From positions 1 to 32,843 of the forward strand of contig JAQBZZ010000017.1 of NCBI GenBank assembly GCA_027622595.1: a DNA stretch of 32,843 nucleotides, given 5' to 3'. The position numbers and the translations under genes were made by a program. The notes beneath the pieces are model-generated. The model saw only the letters and a list, made by a program, of their open reading frames with translations. It did not search any database and was not told where the DNA came from. This stretch comes from Chloroflexota bacterium. Lineage in GTDB: Bacteria; Chloroflexota; Dehalococcoidia; Lucifugimonadales; UBA2985. This document shows, piece after piece, positions 7,945 to 16,819 of this stretch (within the stretch, counting starts at the first letter, position 1; each line of letters opens with the position of its first letter).

Positions 7945-9342
7945 CTAGACCAGGGACTCGACTAAGACCGCGGCCAAGCCGAGGAAAAAGAGGAAACCCA
8001 GCACATCTGTAAAGGTGGTCACGAAGATAACCGAGGACACCGCAGGGTCCATATTGAATCTTCGCAGCAAGAGGGGCACACCGCTCCCGGCAAGCCCTGC
8101 CACTATCATGTTGCCGAGCATCGCAGCGCCAACCACCACACCCAATACGGCAGTCCCATTCCAAACATACGCCACCAAGCCGACCGCCACCGCCAAGAGC
8201 AGTCCGTGAACTGACCCCAAAAGCAGCTCTCGGCTTATGAGTTGGAGACCGCTGTGCCGACTGATTTCACCAAGGGCCATACCGCGTACCACCAGGGTGA
8301 GCGTCTGAGTCCCAGCTATGCCTCCCTGCCCTGCCACAACCGGTAGAAACACCGCCAGGACTGCCACCCTGGCAATCGTAGACTCAAAGAAGCTGATCAC
8401 CAGTGCCGCCAGGAACGCGGTCCCCAGATTGATGTACAGCCACGGCAAGCGGCTGCGCACCGAATTCCCAAAAGACCCCATCACCCGCTCTCCGGCTATA
8501 CCGGCAATGCGGTACATGTCCTCCGTGGCTTCCTCCTGCACGACATCCACTACATCCTCCACCTGAATGATGCCGATCAGCCGTTGTTCCTGATCAACGA
8601 CGGGAAGATGCCTGAGATTGTACCGATCCATCAGGCGGGCGCACTCCTCCTGGTCAATCTCAGATGTAACCGAGATAATTTCAGGTTGCATAATTTCTCT
8701 CACCACTGTATTGAGTGGAGACAGGGCCAGGCGTGTGATGGTAATGGAGCCAAGCAGCTTGACCTGATCGTCGACTACAAATATGGAGCCGAACTCCTCG
8801 GCGTCCGGCCCCAGGAGACGAAGGACGTCAAGGGCTATGCCTGCCGTCATGTGGTCGGCCACCACCGGAAACTCTGGGACCATCAACCCACCGGCGGTCT
8901 CATCGGCGTAGCCCAGAAGCGGAGTCACCTCCTGGGCCTCCAACATGGCTTCCAGGGTTTCCTGGGACTGTTCCTGAGGCAGTTGCCTCAAGATATCGGC
9001 AGCCACATCGGGGCGGGTCTCGTCCAGAACAAGGGGTAACACTTGGGGATCAATCCCCGCTGTAACCACAAGCGCCTCATCCATGTCCAGGTGCTCCAGG
9101 ACTTGCGCCGTCTCCTTCGGAGTGAGGTCGGCCAATAGCTCCCAGCATAGCTCCTGCCCCAACCCAAGCAGCGCCTCGCCCTGGTCGACGGGGTGCAACT
9201 CCCTGAACAGGGCCAGAGCGGAGTTCCTGTCCCCGTCACCCATCAACCTGAGGACCTGCTCCACCTCCTCCCTTGTCCTTTCCTCTATAGACAGGGCCTC
9301 CCCTGGTATCTGGTCTCCTTCAGGAATTGTAGGCTCTTCCAT
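7945..9342 (-). CDS. mgtE: Magnesium transporter MgtE
   Basis: This 465-residue magnesium channel has the standard layout: a superhelical N-terminal domain (about residues 20-140), two CBS domains (about 150-275, including RHLPVVDQEQRLIGII and VVDVVQEEATEDMYRIAG) and five transmembrane helices (about 300-465). The pore-lining stretch reads PVVAGQGGIAGTQTLTLVVR. Relatives usually have GGNAGTQ, so an asparagine in the conserved pore loop is isoleucine here. The last helix keeps DPAVSS and TTFTDVLGF with the conserved aspartate. An AGGAG ribosome-binding site supports the ATG at 9342. It follows tlyA after 27 bp, so the two are likely co-transcribed. Confidence 0.93.
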   Translation of the reverse strand: MEEPTIPEGDQIPGEALSIEERTREEVEQVLRLMGDGDRNSALALFRELHPVDQGEALLGLGQELCWELLADLTPKETAQVLEHLDMDEALVVTAGIDPQVLPLVLDETRPDVAADILRQLPQEQSQETLEAMLEAQEVTPLLGYADETAGGLMVPEFPVVADHMTAGIALDVLRLLGPDAEEFGSIFVVDDQVKLLGSITITRLALSPLNTVVREIMQPEIISVTSEIDQEECARLMDRYNLRHLPVVDQEQRLIGIIQVEDVVDVVQEEATEDMYRIAGIAGERVMGSFGNSVRSRLPWLYINLGTAFLAALVISFFESTIARVAVLAVFLPVVAGQGGIAGTQTLTLVVRGMALGEISRHSGLQLISRELLLGSVHGLLLAVAVGLVAYVWNGTAVLGVVVGAAMLGNMIVAGLAGSGVPLLLRRFNMDPAVSSVIFVTTFTDVLGFLFFLGLAAVLVESLV

Positions 9343-9369
9343 TCCGGACTCCTAACCGCATGGCTGCTT

Positions 9370-10113
9370 TCAACGATGTGCACTTACCAGAATAAAGAAC
9401 TCGCGGTTGCCCTGTTCTCCCGTTATTGGCGATGGCACAAGGCCCTTGAGACGGAAGCCGTTGTTAACGACCCAGGCTATCACTCTACCCAACACACGGG
9501 CATGTACCTTGGAGTCTCTGATCACGCCGCCTCTCCCAACCTCGTTCCGCCGCGCCTCAAACTGCGGCTTCACAAGGGCGACAATGGACCCTCCCTCCCG
9601 AATGTGCGATGCTACCGAAGGTAACACCCTGGTAAGAGATATGAAGGACACATCCACCGTTGCCATGTCCGCCACGGCATCCAGGGGAAAGGGATACCTG
9701 GCGTTGACCTTCTCCAAGACCACCACCCGGGAGTCCTGTCTGAGCCTATAATCAAGCTGGCCGTATCCAACGTCAAGGGCATAGACCCGTTGTGCGCCCC
9801 TCTGGAGAAGACAGTGGGTGAAGCCGCCAGTGGAAGCTCCGACATCCAGGGCGACTATGCCGCTCGTCGCCAATTGGAAATGGTCAAGGGCGTGAGCCAG
9901 CTTGATGCCGCCACGGCCATAGTACTCGGGCCCCGCCTTTAAGGCTATGGTTTCCTCCAAGGATACCCTCTGACCAGCAGCGACAGACAGCCTCCCATCG
10001 ACTTCCACCCTCGCCGCCATAATCAAAGCGCGAGCCATTTCCAAACTGTCGGCCATGCCACGCTCCATCATAGCTTGGTCAAGGCGTTTCTTAGTCGATC
10101 TTTCCCCCGGCAT
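9370..10113 (-). CDS. tlyA: TlyA family rRNA (cytidine-2'-O)-methyltransferase
   Basis: This 247-residue protein consists of an N-terminal S4 RNA-binding domain (about residues 5-65, with KRLDQAMMERG and VEVDG) joined to an FtsJ-like Rossmann methyltransferase. The SAM-binding motif is VALDVGASTGGFTHCLLQ near residue 83, with the YALDVGYGQLDYRLR segment and VKPQFEARR further on. TlyA proteins 2'-O-methylate cytidines in 16S and sometimes 23S rRNA. GGGAGG lies 4 nt upstream of the ATG. It lies between rho (233 bp upstream, no gene seen in that gap) and mgtE. Confidence 0.92.
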   Translation of the reverse strand: MPGERSTKKRLDQAMMERGMADSLEMARALIMAARVEVDGRLSVAAGQRVSLEETIALKAGPEYYGRGGIKLAHALDHFQLATSGIVALDVGASTGGFTHCLLQRGAQRVYALDVGYGQLDYRLRQDSRVVVLEKVNARYPFPLDAVADMATVDVSFISLTRVLPSVASHIREGGSIVALVKPQFEARRNEVGRGGVIRDSKVHARVLGRVIAWVVNNGFRLKGLVPSPITGEQGNREFFILVSAHR

Positions 10114-10346
10114 CTGGCCTCCCTGCGTTAATCCACACTGCCCGAATTATCGCCACTCATACTATCATTCTTCATATCGGAGCGGGGGCATCAAGATGTC
10201 CCTCTCATGGCGCGGCCATAGCCTGGGCTGGGCCTTCTGGAACGCAGAGATACAGAGCCGCGAAGCGGGGATATGGTGAACGGCCAAGCCGCCATGCAAT
10301 GTTGCAAGGGGGTTGTCTGATGAACAGAAATTTACGGAAGAGGGGG

Positions 10347-11612
10347 TTACACGTCCTTGGTCAGGGTGGCTAGGAACTCCTTGTTGGTGGTGGTCTTCTT
10401 CATACGTTCCATGACCTTCTCGGTCGCCTCGGTGGACTCCATGGAGCCGGAGGTAATCATGGATACCATGCGACGGAGCAACCATACCTGCTTCAATGTA
10501 TCCTCGTCCAGCAGAAGCTCTTCTCTCCGTGTACCGCTGCGCTGGATGTCGATAGCAGGGAAGACACGACGCTCGGCCAGCCTTCGTTCCAGGTGGATCT
10601 CCATATTACCTGTGCCCTTGAACTCCTCGTAGATGACCTCATCCATACGGCTACCCGTGTCGACCAGACAGGCTGCAAGGATGGTAAGACTGCCGCCTTC
10701 CTCGGTGTTGCGGGCAGCGCCAAAGAAACGCTTGGGCGGATAGAGGGCCACCGGGTCAATGCCTCCGGAAAGTGTCCTTCCGCTGGTGGGCAGTGACAGG
10801 TTGTAGGCCCTTGTGAGCCGCGTGATGCTGTCCAGAAGAATGGCGACGTCCCTTCCCGATTCCACCAGGCGTTTTGCCCGCTCCAGGGCCAGTTCCGCGA
10901 CGCGGCAGTGGTCCTCTACAGGGTCATCGAAGGTGGAGCTGAACACCTCCCCCTCTATGGAACGTTTCACGTCGGTCACTTCCTCAGGGCGCTCTCCAAT
11001 GAGGGCCACCATGAGGTGCACACCGGGGTTGTTGGCCGTTATGCCCTGTGCGATATGCTTGAGCAGTGTGGTTTTGCCTGCCTTTGGAGGGGACACTATG
11101 AGGCCGCGCTGACCACGACCGACGGGGGATAATAGGTCCATAAGGCGGGTGGATAGATTATCCTGAGTGGTCTCCAGCTTCAACTGAACGTTCGGGAAAA
11201 TGGGCGTGAGGTCCTCAAAATTCGGCCTGTTCCTGGCAACATCGGCGTCAAGGCCGTTTACCCCCTCCACCCGTACCAGGCCGTAGTACTTCTCGCTGTC
11301 TTTGGGTGGCCTCACCTGTCCCATCACGTGGTCACCAGACCTCAGAGCAAACCGCCGTATCTGGGACTGAGAGACGTACACGTCATTGGGGCTGGGTTTG
11401 AGACTGGGCTGGCGGAGAAAGCCGTAGCCTTCGTTGATTAAATCCAGGATGCCGGAGGCCAGGATATACCCCTGCTGCTCCGCATAGGACTGCATCATCC
11501 GGAAGACGATCTCACTCTTTGGCAGAGCAGAGAGGCCGTTCTCCAACCCCAACTCCTGTGCCAGTGTTAATAGCTCTTGCTTATCTTTTCCGTCCAGTTC
11601 GGCCAGGTTCAT
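10347..11612 (-). CDS. rho: Transcription termination factor Rho
   Basis: This 421-residue hexameric RNA helicase ends Rho-dependent transcripts. It has an N-terminal helix bundle ([15 protein letters not shown]), a cold-shock-like RNA-binding fold (about residues 45-115, [13 protein letters not shown]) and a RecA-type motor. Walker A is [12 protein letters not shown] near residue 170, with the catalytic-glutamate region [21 protein letters not shown] and the Q/R-loop segments [21 protein letters not shown] and EEGGSLTI. The ATG at 11612 is chosen over a TTG four codons upstream because GGAG is correctly spaced only for the ATG. There is no large charged insertion as seen in actinobacterial Rho. 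Confidence 0.96.
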   Translation of the reverse strand: MNLAELDGKDKQELLTLAQELGLENGLSALPKSEIVFRMMQSYAEQQGYILASGILDLINEGYGFLRQPSLKPSPNDVYVSQSQIRRFALRSGDHVMGQVRPPKDSEKYYGLVRVEGVNGLDADVARNRPNFEDLTPIFPNVQLKLETTQDNLSTRLMDLLSPVGRGQRGLIVSPPKAGKTTLLKHIAQGITANNPGVHLMVALIGERPEEVTDVKRSIEGEVFSSTFDDPVEDHCRVAELALERAKRLVESGRDVAILLDSITRLTRAYNLSLPTSGRTLSGGIDPVALYPPKRFFGAARNTEEGGSLTILAACLVDTGSRMDEVIYEEFKGTGNMEIHLERRLAERRVFPAIDIQRSGTRREELLLDEDTLKQVWLLRRMVSMITSGSMESTEATEKVMERMKKTTTNKEFLATLTKDV

Positions 11613-12153
11613 GACTTTCTCCAAGGTATTGGGCTTCCTTTACTGAGTTCTTTTTCCATTTCAGCCTCGACTTCACACTTAAGATTGATCCAGTAATGTT
11701 GATAGATTCTTCATGGGTGATTTAGCTGTGACTGCCGCCGCCAAAACCGCACGGTACTTGGCATGCACCCATATCATTGTTAACAAGGACATTGATAGTA
11801 CTTGGGCATCTTTCCCACCATGCCAGGGGCTTCCCTGCTATCTCCCCACCTCACCCAGCTGCTCCCTCAACCTTGGTGTTCATACCCTCACCGACAACGG
11901 AGCCAGAGATAATCATGGCTGTCACATCTTCCGTTGTCCGGTAACTTGTTAATCGTTAAAGCCGCACTCGGTCACAATCGCGGGATTGACACTGACGCAA
12001 CACAGGGATGATGGGGTGGTGGGTTTGCTCCGAGTTGACCGTGTCAAGAGTAGTTACCATTCCTGACGCCCTTCTATTGTACCACATTCCAGCATGCTCG
12101 TCCATCCACTGTGCTCGGTCAGGGCCTGACGTACCAGCACCATATCCGGGCAC
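11613..12153 (-). other. Gap between pyrG and rho; leader region of rho
   Basis: No credible gene is present in these 541 bp. On the minus strand an extended -10, TGGTACAAT (core TACAAT at 12081-12076), could start a rho transcript with a long leader. A nested stem-loop lies at 11893-11938: outer 9-bp arms GACAACGGA / TCCGTTGTC and inner 5-bp arms AGCCA / TGGCT. Long structured rho leaders are often used for autoregulation in other bacteria; here that is inference only. Confidence 0.35.
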
Positions 12154-13794
12154 CTATTCCCCATTGTAGATTGGCAGCGGATGTTGCCCTCCCTCTCTCA
12201 GTGTGTCTTTGGCCGCGCCTATAAACTCCAGGAACAGGGGATGTGCTTTGTTAGGACGTGAGAGAAACTCAGGATGAAATTGAACCCCCACCATGAACGG
12301 ATGGTCTATCAACTCGGAGATCTCCACCAGGCTTCCATCCGGAGACAGACCGCTCGCAATGAGACCCCCTTCCTGGAGGCGTTCACGATAGGAGTTGTTG
12401 AACTCCCACCGATGACGATGGCGCTCATTTATTTCAGAGGTGCCGTAGGCCTTGGCAGCTATGGTTCCCTCCAGCAGGTGGCAAGGATACACCCCCAGCC
12501 TCATTGTCCCTCCCTTGGAGCGAATGGAGCGCTGATCCGGCATGAGGTCTATTACGGGATGGGAGGTATTCTCATCGAACTCGGTGGAGTTGGCGTCCGG
12601 TGAGTTGAGAACGGCCCGGGCCATCTCCACCACCATAACCTGCATCCCCAGGCAAAGACCCAGGTAAGGGACTCGACGCTCCCGAGCGTAGCGGACGGCC
12701 TGGATCATGCCCTCTATGCCTCTGGGGCCAAAGCCCCCCGGAACCACGATGCCAGAGACGGAACCCAAATACTGGTCAGGGCCATCCTTTTCGATATCCT
12801 CCGAATGGACCCAGGAGACCTCCACTTCCCTACCATGATGGAGTCCAGCATGTCTGAGGGCCTCCTTGACGGAGATGTAGGAGTCCGGGAGGTCTACATA
12901 CTTACCAACCACCGCTATGGTCAGTGGGTTATCCAACTCCTTCATGCGCTGCACCATGTCCCGCCACTCAGCCATGTCCTTACTCTGATATGTAAGCCCC
13001 AGGGAGTCGATAATCTGGTCTGCCAGACCTGCGTCTTCCAGTATCAGAGGCACTTCGTAGACATTGGAGACGGTGGGCAGAGGAATTACTCCATGCGGCT
13101 GCACGTCACAGAAAAGCGATATCTTGGCTTTGATGTCCTCGGTGACAGGGTGGTCGCTCCGACAAAGAATGGCATCTGGCTGAATTCCAATGCCGCGGAG
13201 CTCCTTGACGCTGTGCTGGGTGGGTTTGGTCTTCAGCTCCCCTGCCGAGGAGATATACGGGAGAAAGGTCACGTGAATGTAGAAGACGTTGTCACGTCCC
13301 ACCTCGTTCCTCATCTGCCGTATGGCCTCCAGGAAAGGCAGGCCCTCGATGTCACCCACGGTGCCGCCAACCTCCACCACTATCACCTCAGCACCGGTTT
13401 CATTGGCCAGTTTCTTGATGCTGTCCTTTATCTGGTTGGTAACGTGGGGGACCGCCTGAATGGTCCCTCCCAGAAACTCTCCCCGTCGCTCCCTGGCAAT
13501 GACCGAGCTGTATATCTGCCCAGCGGTGACGTTGGATGATCTGGTCAGCCTCATGTCTGTGAATCGTTCATAGTGACCAAGGTCAAGGTCAGTCTCCGAC
13601 CCGTCATCGGTGACAAACACCTCGCCGTGCTGGTATGGGGACATGGTGCCGGGGTCCACATTCAGGTAGGGATCGAGTTTCAGCACGGAGACCGAGATTC
13701 CACGGCTCTTGAGAATGCGGCCTATCGAGGCAACGCTTATCCCCTTCCCCACCGAGCTGACCACACCGCCCGTTACGAACACGTACTTGGTCAT
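12154..13794 (-). CDS. pyrG: CTP synthase
   Basis: This 546-residue enzyme aminates UTP to CTP with glutamine and ATP. The N-terminal synthase domain begins [17 protein letters not shown] (P-loop) and contains [20 protein letters not shown] and the UTP/CTP-binding segments. The C-terminal class I glutamine amidotransferase domain has the oxyanion strand GGFGPRG, nucleophile Cys381 in LGLCLGMQ, and the closing His and Glu of [10 protein letters not shown]. Length and all catalytic residues are normal. GGAG lies 8 nt before the ATG. A candidate promoter is about 180 bp upstream. Confidence 0.97.
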   Translation of the reverse strand: MTKYVFVTGGVVSSVGKGISVASIGRILKSRGISVSVLKLDPYLNVDPGTMSPYQHGEVFVTDDGSETDLDLGHYERFTDMRLTRSSNVTAGQIYSSVIARERRGEFLGGTIQAVPHVTNQIKDSIKKLANETGAEVIVVEVGGTVGDIEGLPFLEAIRQMRNEVGRDNVFYIHVTFLPYISSAGELKTKPTQHSVKELRGIGIQPDAILCRSDHPVTEDIKAKISLFCDVQPHGVIPLPTVSNVYEVPLILEDAGLADQIIDSLGLTYQSKDMAEWRDMVQRMKELDNPLTIAVVGKYVDLPDSYISVKEALRHAGLHHGREVEVSWVHSEDIEKDGPDQYLGSVSGIVVPGGFGPRGIEGMIQAVRYARERRVPYLGLCLGMQVMVVEMARAVLNSPDANSTEFDENTSHPVIDLMPDQRSIRSKGGTMRLGVYPCHLLEGTIAAKAYGTSEINERHRHRWEFNNSYRERLQEGGLIASGLSPDGSLVEISELIDHPFMVGVQFHPEFLSRPNKAHPLFLEFIGAAKDTLREGGQHPLPIYNGE

Positions 13795-13973
13795 TTACCA
13801 GGCTCCGGCCATAATATCAATCTAACCCTCACAACGACGGCAAAAATACAGACCTATCTTCGGAAGCCGCTTCAGGGGGACGAGAAAGGAGCCACTATCG
13901 TGGTAGTGTGACTGACGATCCGGCGGCTGATGCCCATTCCAATAAGAAAAACTCTCCATGCCGCCCAGTAGAG

Positions 13974-14003
13974 ATGGTATGTTGATGGAAAAGGTATTGT
14001 CAA
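13974..14003 (-). promoter_or_regulatory. Candidate promoter of pyrG
   Basis: On the minus strand TTGACA (14003-13998) is followed at 18 bp by TACCAT (13979-13974). The start would be near 13967, giving a leader of about 170 nt with a small hairpin (CACTA / TAGTG) near 13905. The remaining gap up to 14221 contains no gene I can support. Confidence 0.5.
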
Positions 14004-14221
14004 GGGCTTTGCCCCTCGATTAAGTCGATTGCAGAGATTATTTGGTAATATCGGCAACCAACTTACATTCTCCCTCGCAACCCATTGAGAGCAAGGCTGC
14101 TTGGAGGCTTTGGCGCTTCTCTGGCAGAGACGCTGATGGAGGAGACGGAGCGCCGTTTAATGGACAGGTCATCTTACCTGCCACCGGGTTGTGGTGTTTA
14201 GCCCTACGTTCATAAGTAGCC

Positions 14222-14254
14222 CCGCTCACCATGAGCTCGTCGAAGGAGAAGCGG
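14222..14254. repeat. Palindromic repeat copy, chimeric
   Basis: Outer arms CCGCT / AGCGG enclose a core with the 11-nt loop TCGACGAGCTC (read on the minus strand). The inner arm halves do not match: one half is of the TCCT type and the other of the TGGT type, as if two repeat variants had recombined. It lies 36 bp downstream of the next copy. Confidence 0.55.
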
Positions 14255-14289
14255 TATATTTAGTTCCTCTCATTGTAAGCGTTTAAGTT

Positions 14290-14320
14290 CCGCTCATGGT
14301 GAGCCTGTCGAACCACGAGC
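14290..14320. repeat. Palindromic repeat copy inside the 3' end of the GIY-YIG gene
   Basis: Arms GCTCATGGT (14292-14300) and ACCACGAGC (14312-14320) pair over 9 bp with one wobble around an 11-nt loop. The repeat encodes the last residues (RGSTGSP) and the TGA stop codon of the GIY-YIG gene. Confidence 0.7.
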
Positions 14321-14590
14321 CTTAGATAGTTGCCTCAGACTACTCCAATCTCCACGAATCAGTGCTTCCTTCATTCGTCGAGTCCAACCCTTTATTTGAC
14401 GCTCTCTCTGAAATGCCTCTTCCCTAGAGAAGAACTCTTCAGTGAACACCAACCGAACTGGTCTGCGGCCGGAGGTGTATCCTGGGATTGCACCCATGTG
14501 GTGGGCTGCAATCCTCTTCTCAAGTTCATCCGCATGGCCTGCATAGTAAGAGCCATCTGAGCATCTCAGGATGTAGGTGTAAAAGCTCAT
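14294..14590 (-). CDS. Small GIY-YIG nuclease family protein
   Basis: The 98-residue protein is a stand-alone GIY-YIG domain of the short UPF0213/YhbQ-like kind. The motif is YTYILRCSDGSYYAGHA (YIL...YAG form) at the N-terminus. The conserved arginine is in KRIAAHH, and the metal-binding glutamate region FSREEAFQRERQIKGWTR follows, with the typical basic IKGW segment. There is no DNA-binding tail. The last seven residues (RGSTGSP) are encoded by a palindromic repeat. The gene is framed by repeat copies at 14222-14254, 14290-14320 and 14608-14640. The ATG at 14590 has only a weak ribosome-binding site. Family members nick or cleave branched or hairpin DNA in some cases; the biological role here is unknown. 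Confidence 0.82.
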   Translation of the reverse strand: MSFYTYILRCSDGSYYAGHADELEKRIAAHHMGAIPGYTSGRRPVRLVFTEEFFSREEAFQRERQIKGWTRRMKEALIRGDWSSLRQLSKARGSTGSP

Positions 14591-14607
14591 TCTTTACGTC
14601 TTTAGCC

Positions 14608-14640
14608 CCGCTCGTCCTTCGACGAGCTCAGGATGAGCGG
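14608..14640. repeat. Palindromic repeat copy between the two small nuclease genes
   Basis: Arms CCGCTCGTCCT (14608-14618) and AGGATGAGCGG (14630-14640) form 11 pairs (one G-T) around the 11-nt loop TCGACGAGCTC. It begins 18 bp upstream of the GIY-YIG start codon and ends exactly at the TAG stop codon (14641-14643) of the HNH gene. Confidence 0.75.
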
Positions 14641-14994
14641 CTAGAATTCGATATATACCGGTCTCCGATTCCCGTACTGTTTGAGGTGTCTGAGAGCCAT
14701 AACCTCCCAATAGGCACAATGAGAGAGAAATCTCTCCTGCTCTGCCAACGTGTATCCACCGTCTTTGAATCCACCCGATTCATCCAGATAGTTGAAATAC
14801 TCAAGATGGGTTTTATCCCCTTTTGTTTCATTACACCCATCGCTTCCAGAACATGCATACACTTTGTTCTCTGGGCAATTGCAGCCACCTCGTTCATGTT
14901 TGTCAGGGATGATATGGTCAATTTCACTCTTCCCTCTAACGAGGGGGCGTTCGCAATACGCACATGTACTCAGAGCGTCAGCTATAGTTTCCAT
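14641..14994 (-). CDS. HNH endonuclease
   Basis: This 117-residue protein has a zinc-stabilised HNH nuclease fold. CAYC (residues 11-14) and the later pair in YACSGSDGCNETKGDKT supply four cysteines, EIDHIIPD supplies the catalytic histidine, and NKVYAC...CNETKG supplies the N and H-equivalent part. A C-terminal helical tail follows. The ATG at 14994 is chosen because GGAGGAGG lies 4 nt upstream; a longer reading adds 19 residues without support. It could be a phage or mobile-intron type nuclease or a stand-alone defence-type protein; no partner gene is adjacent except the GIY-YIG gene downstream. Confidence 0.8.
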   Translation of the reverse strand: METIADALSTCAYCERPLVRGKSEIDHIIPDKHERGGCNCPENKVYACSGSDGCNETKGDKTHLEYFNYLDESGGFKDGGYTLAEQERFLSHCAYWEVMALRHLKQYGNRRPVYIEF

Positions 14995-15090
14995 CAGACC
15001 TCCTCCAATTGCCGAATATTTACTAAAGCACAGCAACAATCCGTGCCCCAAAACTATGTTCCCTCAAAGCGGGAGCAACCTAGGATGTGA

Positions 15091-16035
15091 CTACCCCTCC
15101 TCTTCACCGTCCGGCAGCCGCGGCAACGACTGCTCCTGGAACCCCTCAAGCTGCAACGTGGTATCCAGGCGGCGCTTGTACCGCTCAACGTGGTCGTTGC
15201 CGACCCTGTAGGCTTCCGATGCCTGGGTTACTCGCCTGCCTATCTCCTCGTGCTTGCTGTAGAAGAGGTCGAACGACCTTTGCAGGTCTGCGAGTCCCTG
15301 TTGGAGCTTTTTGGCGCCGCTGATAATCTCGACGTTACGTATGGACAGGACGACCACCTGTAGGAATGCATAAAAGGTGTTGGGGCTGACAGGGAGGACG
15401 TGATGCTCCTGCGCGTACTCCTGTATTCTGGACGGGCTTCCAAGATGGTTCTTCTCCGCTATGGTCTCGTAGTAAATGGCCTCGGACGGAATGAACATCA
15501 GGGCGAACTCCGAGGTGCCGTTCTCCGGCTTTACGTACTTGGTCTGGATGCTGACGATCTGCTTCCTGACCGCGTCCTCAAAGGCCCTCCAGTGGGTCGC
15601 TCTGTCCTCAGCGGATTCGGCATCCATGTACCGCATGTAGTCGTCCCTGGGAAACTTGGCGTCGATGGGGACAACAACGTCCCTGAACTTGACGACGCAA
15701 TCTACCTTTTCGCCGCCGCTGATGGAGTATTGCCGCTCCCATATCCCCTTTGGGAGGACTCTGTCCAGCAACTCCTCCAGGATAACCTCACCGTAGGTGC
15801 CGCGCAGCTTTGGGGCCTGGAGCAGGTCTTTCAGGGACTGACCGAGACGCTGTGCCTCGTCCTGCTGCTGGGTCAGTTTCTGAATGGCCTCGCCCACTTC
15901 CTTGAACGCAAGGAGTTGGTCCCTCAGTTGGCCGTCGTCCACCTTTGAAGGGGCTTTAGCTGAGCGTTGCGTCAGGATGAACCATGCAAAGAGGCATATT
16001 AGCACCACCATCGCACCGAGGATTGCAATATCCAT
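15091..16035 (-). CDS. rmuC: RmuC family DNA recombination protein
   Basis: This 314-residue protein has an N-terminal membrane anchor (ILGAMVVLICLFAWFIL), a short coiled-coil (about residues 35-75) and the RmuC nuclease-like core. The core shows GTYGEVILEELLDRVLP, VDCVVKFRDVVVPIDAKFP (the PD-(D/E)xK-like strand) and FALMFIPSEAIYYE. RmuC limits inversion between short inverted repeats in E. coli, which is of interest in a window so rich in palindromes. The protein is shorter than the E. coli one, lacking much of its coiled coil. AGGAGG lies upstream of the ATG. It follows leuD after 95 bp and could be the last gene of the leu transcript. Confidence 0.88.
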   Translation of the reverse strand: MDIAILGAMVVLICLFAWFILTQRSAKAPSKVDDGQLRDQLLAFKEVGEAIQKLTQQQDEAQRLGQSLKDLLQAPKLRGTYGEVILEELLDRVLPKGIWERQYSISGGEKVDCVVKFRDVVVPIDAKFPRDDYMRYMDAESAEDRATHWRAFEDAVRKQIVSIQTKYVKPENGTSEFALMFIPSEAIYYETIAEKNHLGSPSRIQEYAQEHHVLPVSPNTFYAFLQVVVLSIRNVEIISGAKKLQQGLADLQRSFDLFYSKHEEIGRRVTQASEAYRVGNDHVERYKRRLDTTLQLEGFQEQSLPRLPDGEEEG

Positions 16036-16130
16036 CGTTCGTTGCCTCCTACGACCTCAGCGCAGCCTCAGCGTTCGAGGACATCGCAACAACAACGCCC
16101 TGGAAAGCTCAGATAACCCTGTCTTTTCTA

Positions 16131-16748
16131 CTACACAGGCCTTGGTGAGTGGAGTTCCTCATAAGCCGTAATCTTGTCCTCGTGCAGCAATGTCAGGGCT
16201 ATGTCATCCATCCCGTCGAGGAGGCACTGGCGGCGAAACTCGTGGGTCTGGGGATCGTTGTGCACCGTGAAGGGGATGACAAGGCCTGACTCGTCTCTCA
16301 ACTCACATGCCTCCAGGTCAACCGTCATCTGATACCCCGGCTCTTCCTTTGCCTTTATCATAATCCTGTTGACCTGGTCTTGAGGCAGGTGAACTGGGAC
16401 TATGCCATTGTCAAAACAGTTCTTGTGAAAAATCTCGGCGAAGCTGGGGGCGATGATGGCCCGAAACCCGTAGTCCAAAAGGGCCCACGGCGCGTGCTCT
16501 CTGGAAGAACCGCTGCCGAAGTTGCGCCCTGTAATCAGGATGGTGGCGCCCTTGTAGCCAGGGTTGTTGAGTTCGAAATCCGGGTTGGGCTGGCCGTCCG
16601 GGAGAAAACGCCATGCGCCAAAGAGGAACTGGCCGAAGCCCGTGCGCTCAATGCGTTTGAGGTGCACGGCGGGTATGATCTGGTCTGTATCCACGTTTTC
16701 CCTGTCCAGGGCTGCGGCTATGCCGGTTATCTTCTTAAATGGCTCCAT
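16131..16748 (-). CDS. leuD: 3-isopropylmalate dehydratase small subunit
   Basis: This 205-residue subunit pairs with LeuC to isomerise 2-isopropylmalate to 3-isopropylmalate. Signatures are DRENVDTDQIIPAVHLKRI near the N-terminus, the active-site loop GRNFGSGSSREHAPWAL and the segment FRAIIAPSFAEIFHKNCFDNGIVP (shortened: SFAEIFHKNCFDNG). It is of the longer, proteobacterial-type class with a C-terminal YEELHS tail. AAGGAG 6 nt upstream selects the ATG at 16748; an upstream in-frame extension of 30 residues is not conserved. It follows leuC by 71 bp. Confidence 0.93.
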   Translation of the reverse strand: MEPFKKITGIAAALDRENVDTDQIIPAVHLKRIERTGFGQFLFGAWRFLPDGQPNPDFELNNPGYKGATILITGRNFGSGSSREHAPWALLDYGFRAIIAPSFAEIFHKNCFDNGIVPVHLPQDQVNRIMIKAKEEPGYQMTVDLEACELRDESGLVIPFTVHNDPQTHEFRRQCLLDGMDDIALTLLHEDKITAYEELHSPRPV

Positions 16749-16819
16749 GTTGCACTCCTTGCCGTTCGCTAAGATGGATATGTTTTCTCTCAGATAGCGC
16801 TTCTCTGAACTGACCGCTC

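Noticed and set aside
11956-12153. 65-residue minus-strand frame directly after pyrG
   Set aside because: Begins at the pyrG stop region, has biased composition, no ribosome-binding site or domain, and contains a likely promoter sequence.
14038-14232. Possible 64-residue minus-strand protein upstream of pyrG
   Set aside because: No ribosome-binding site, no recognisable motif, and it partly overlaps a repeat-rich stretch. Not supported.
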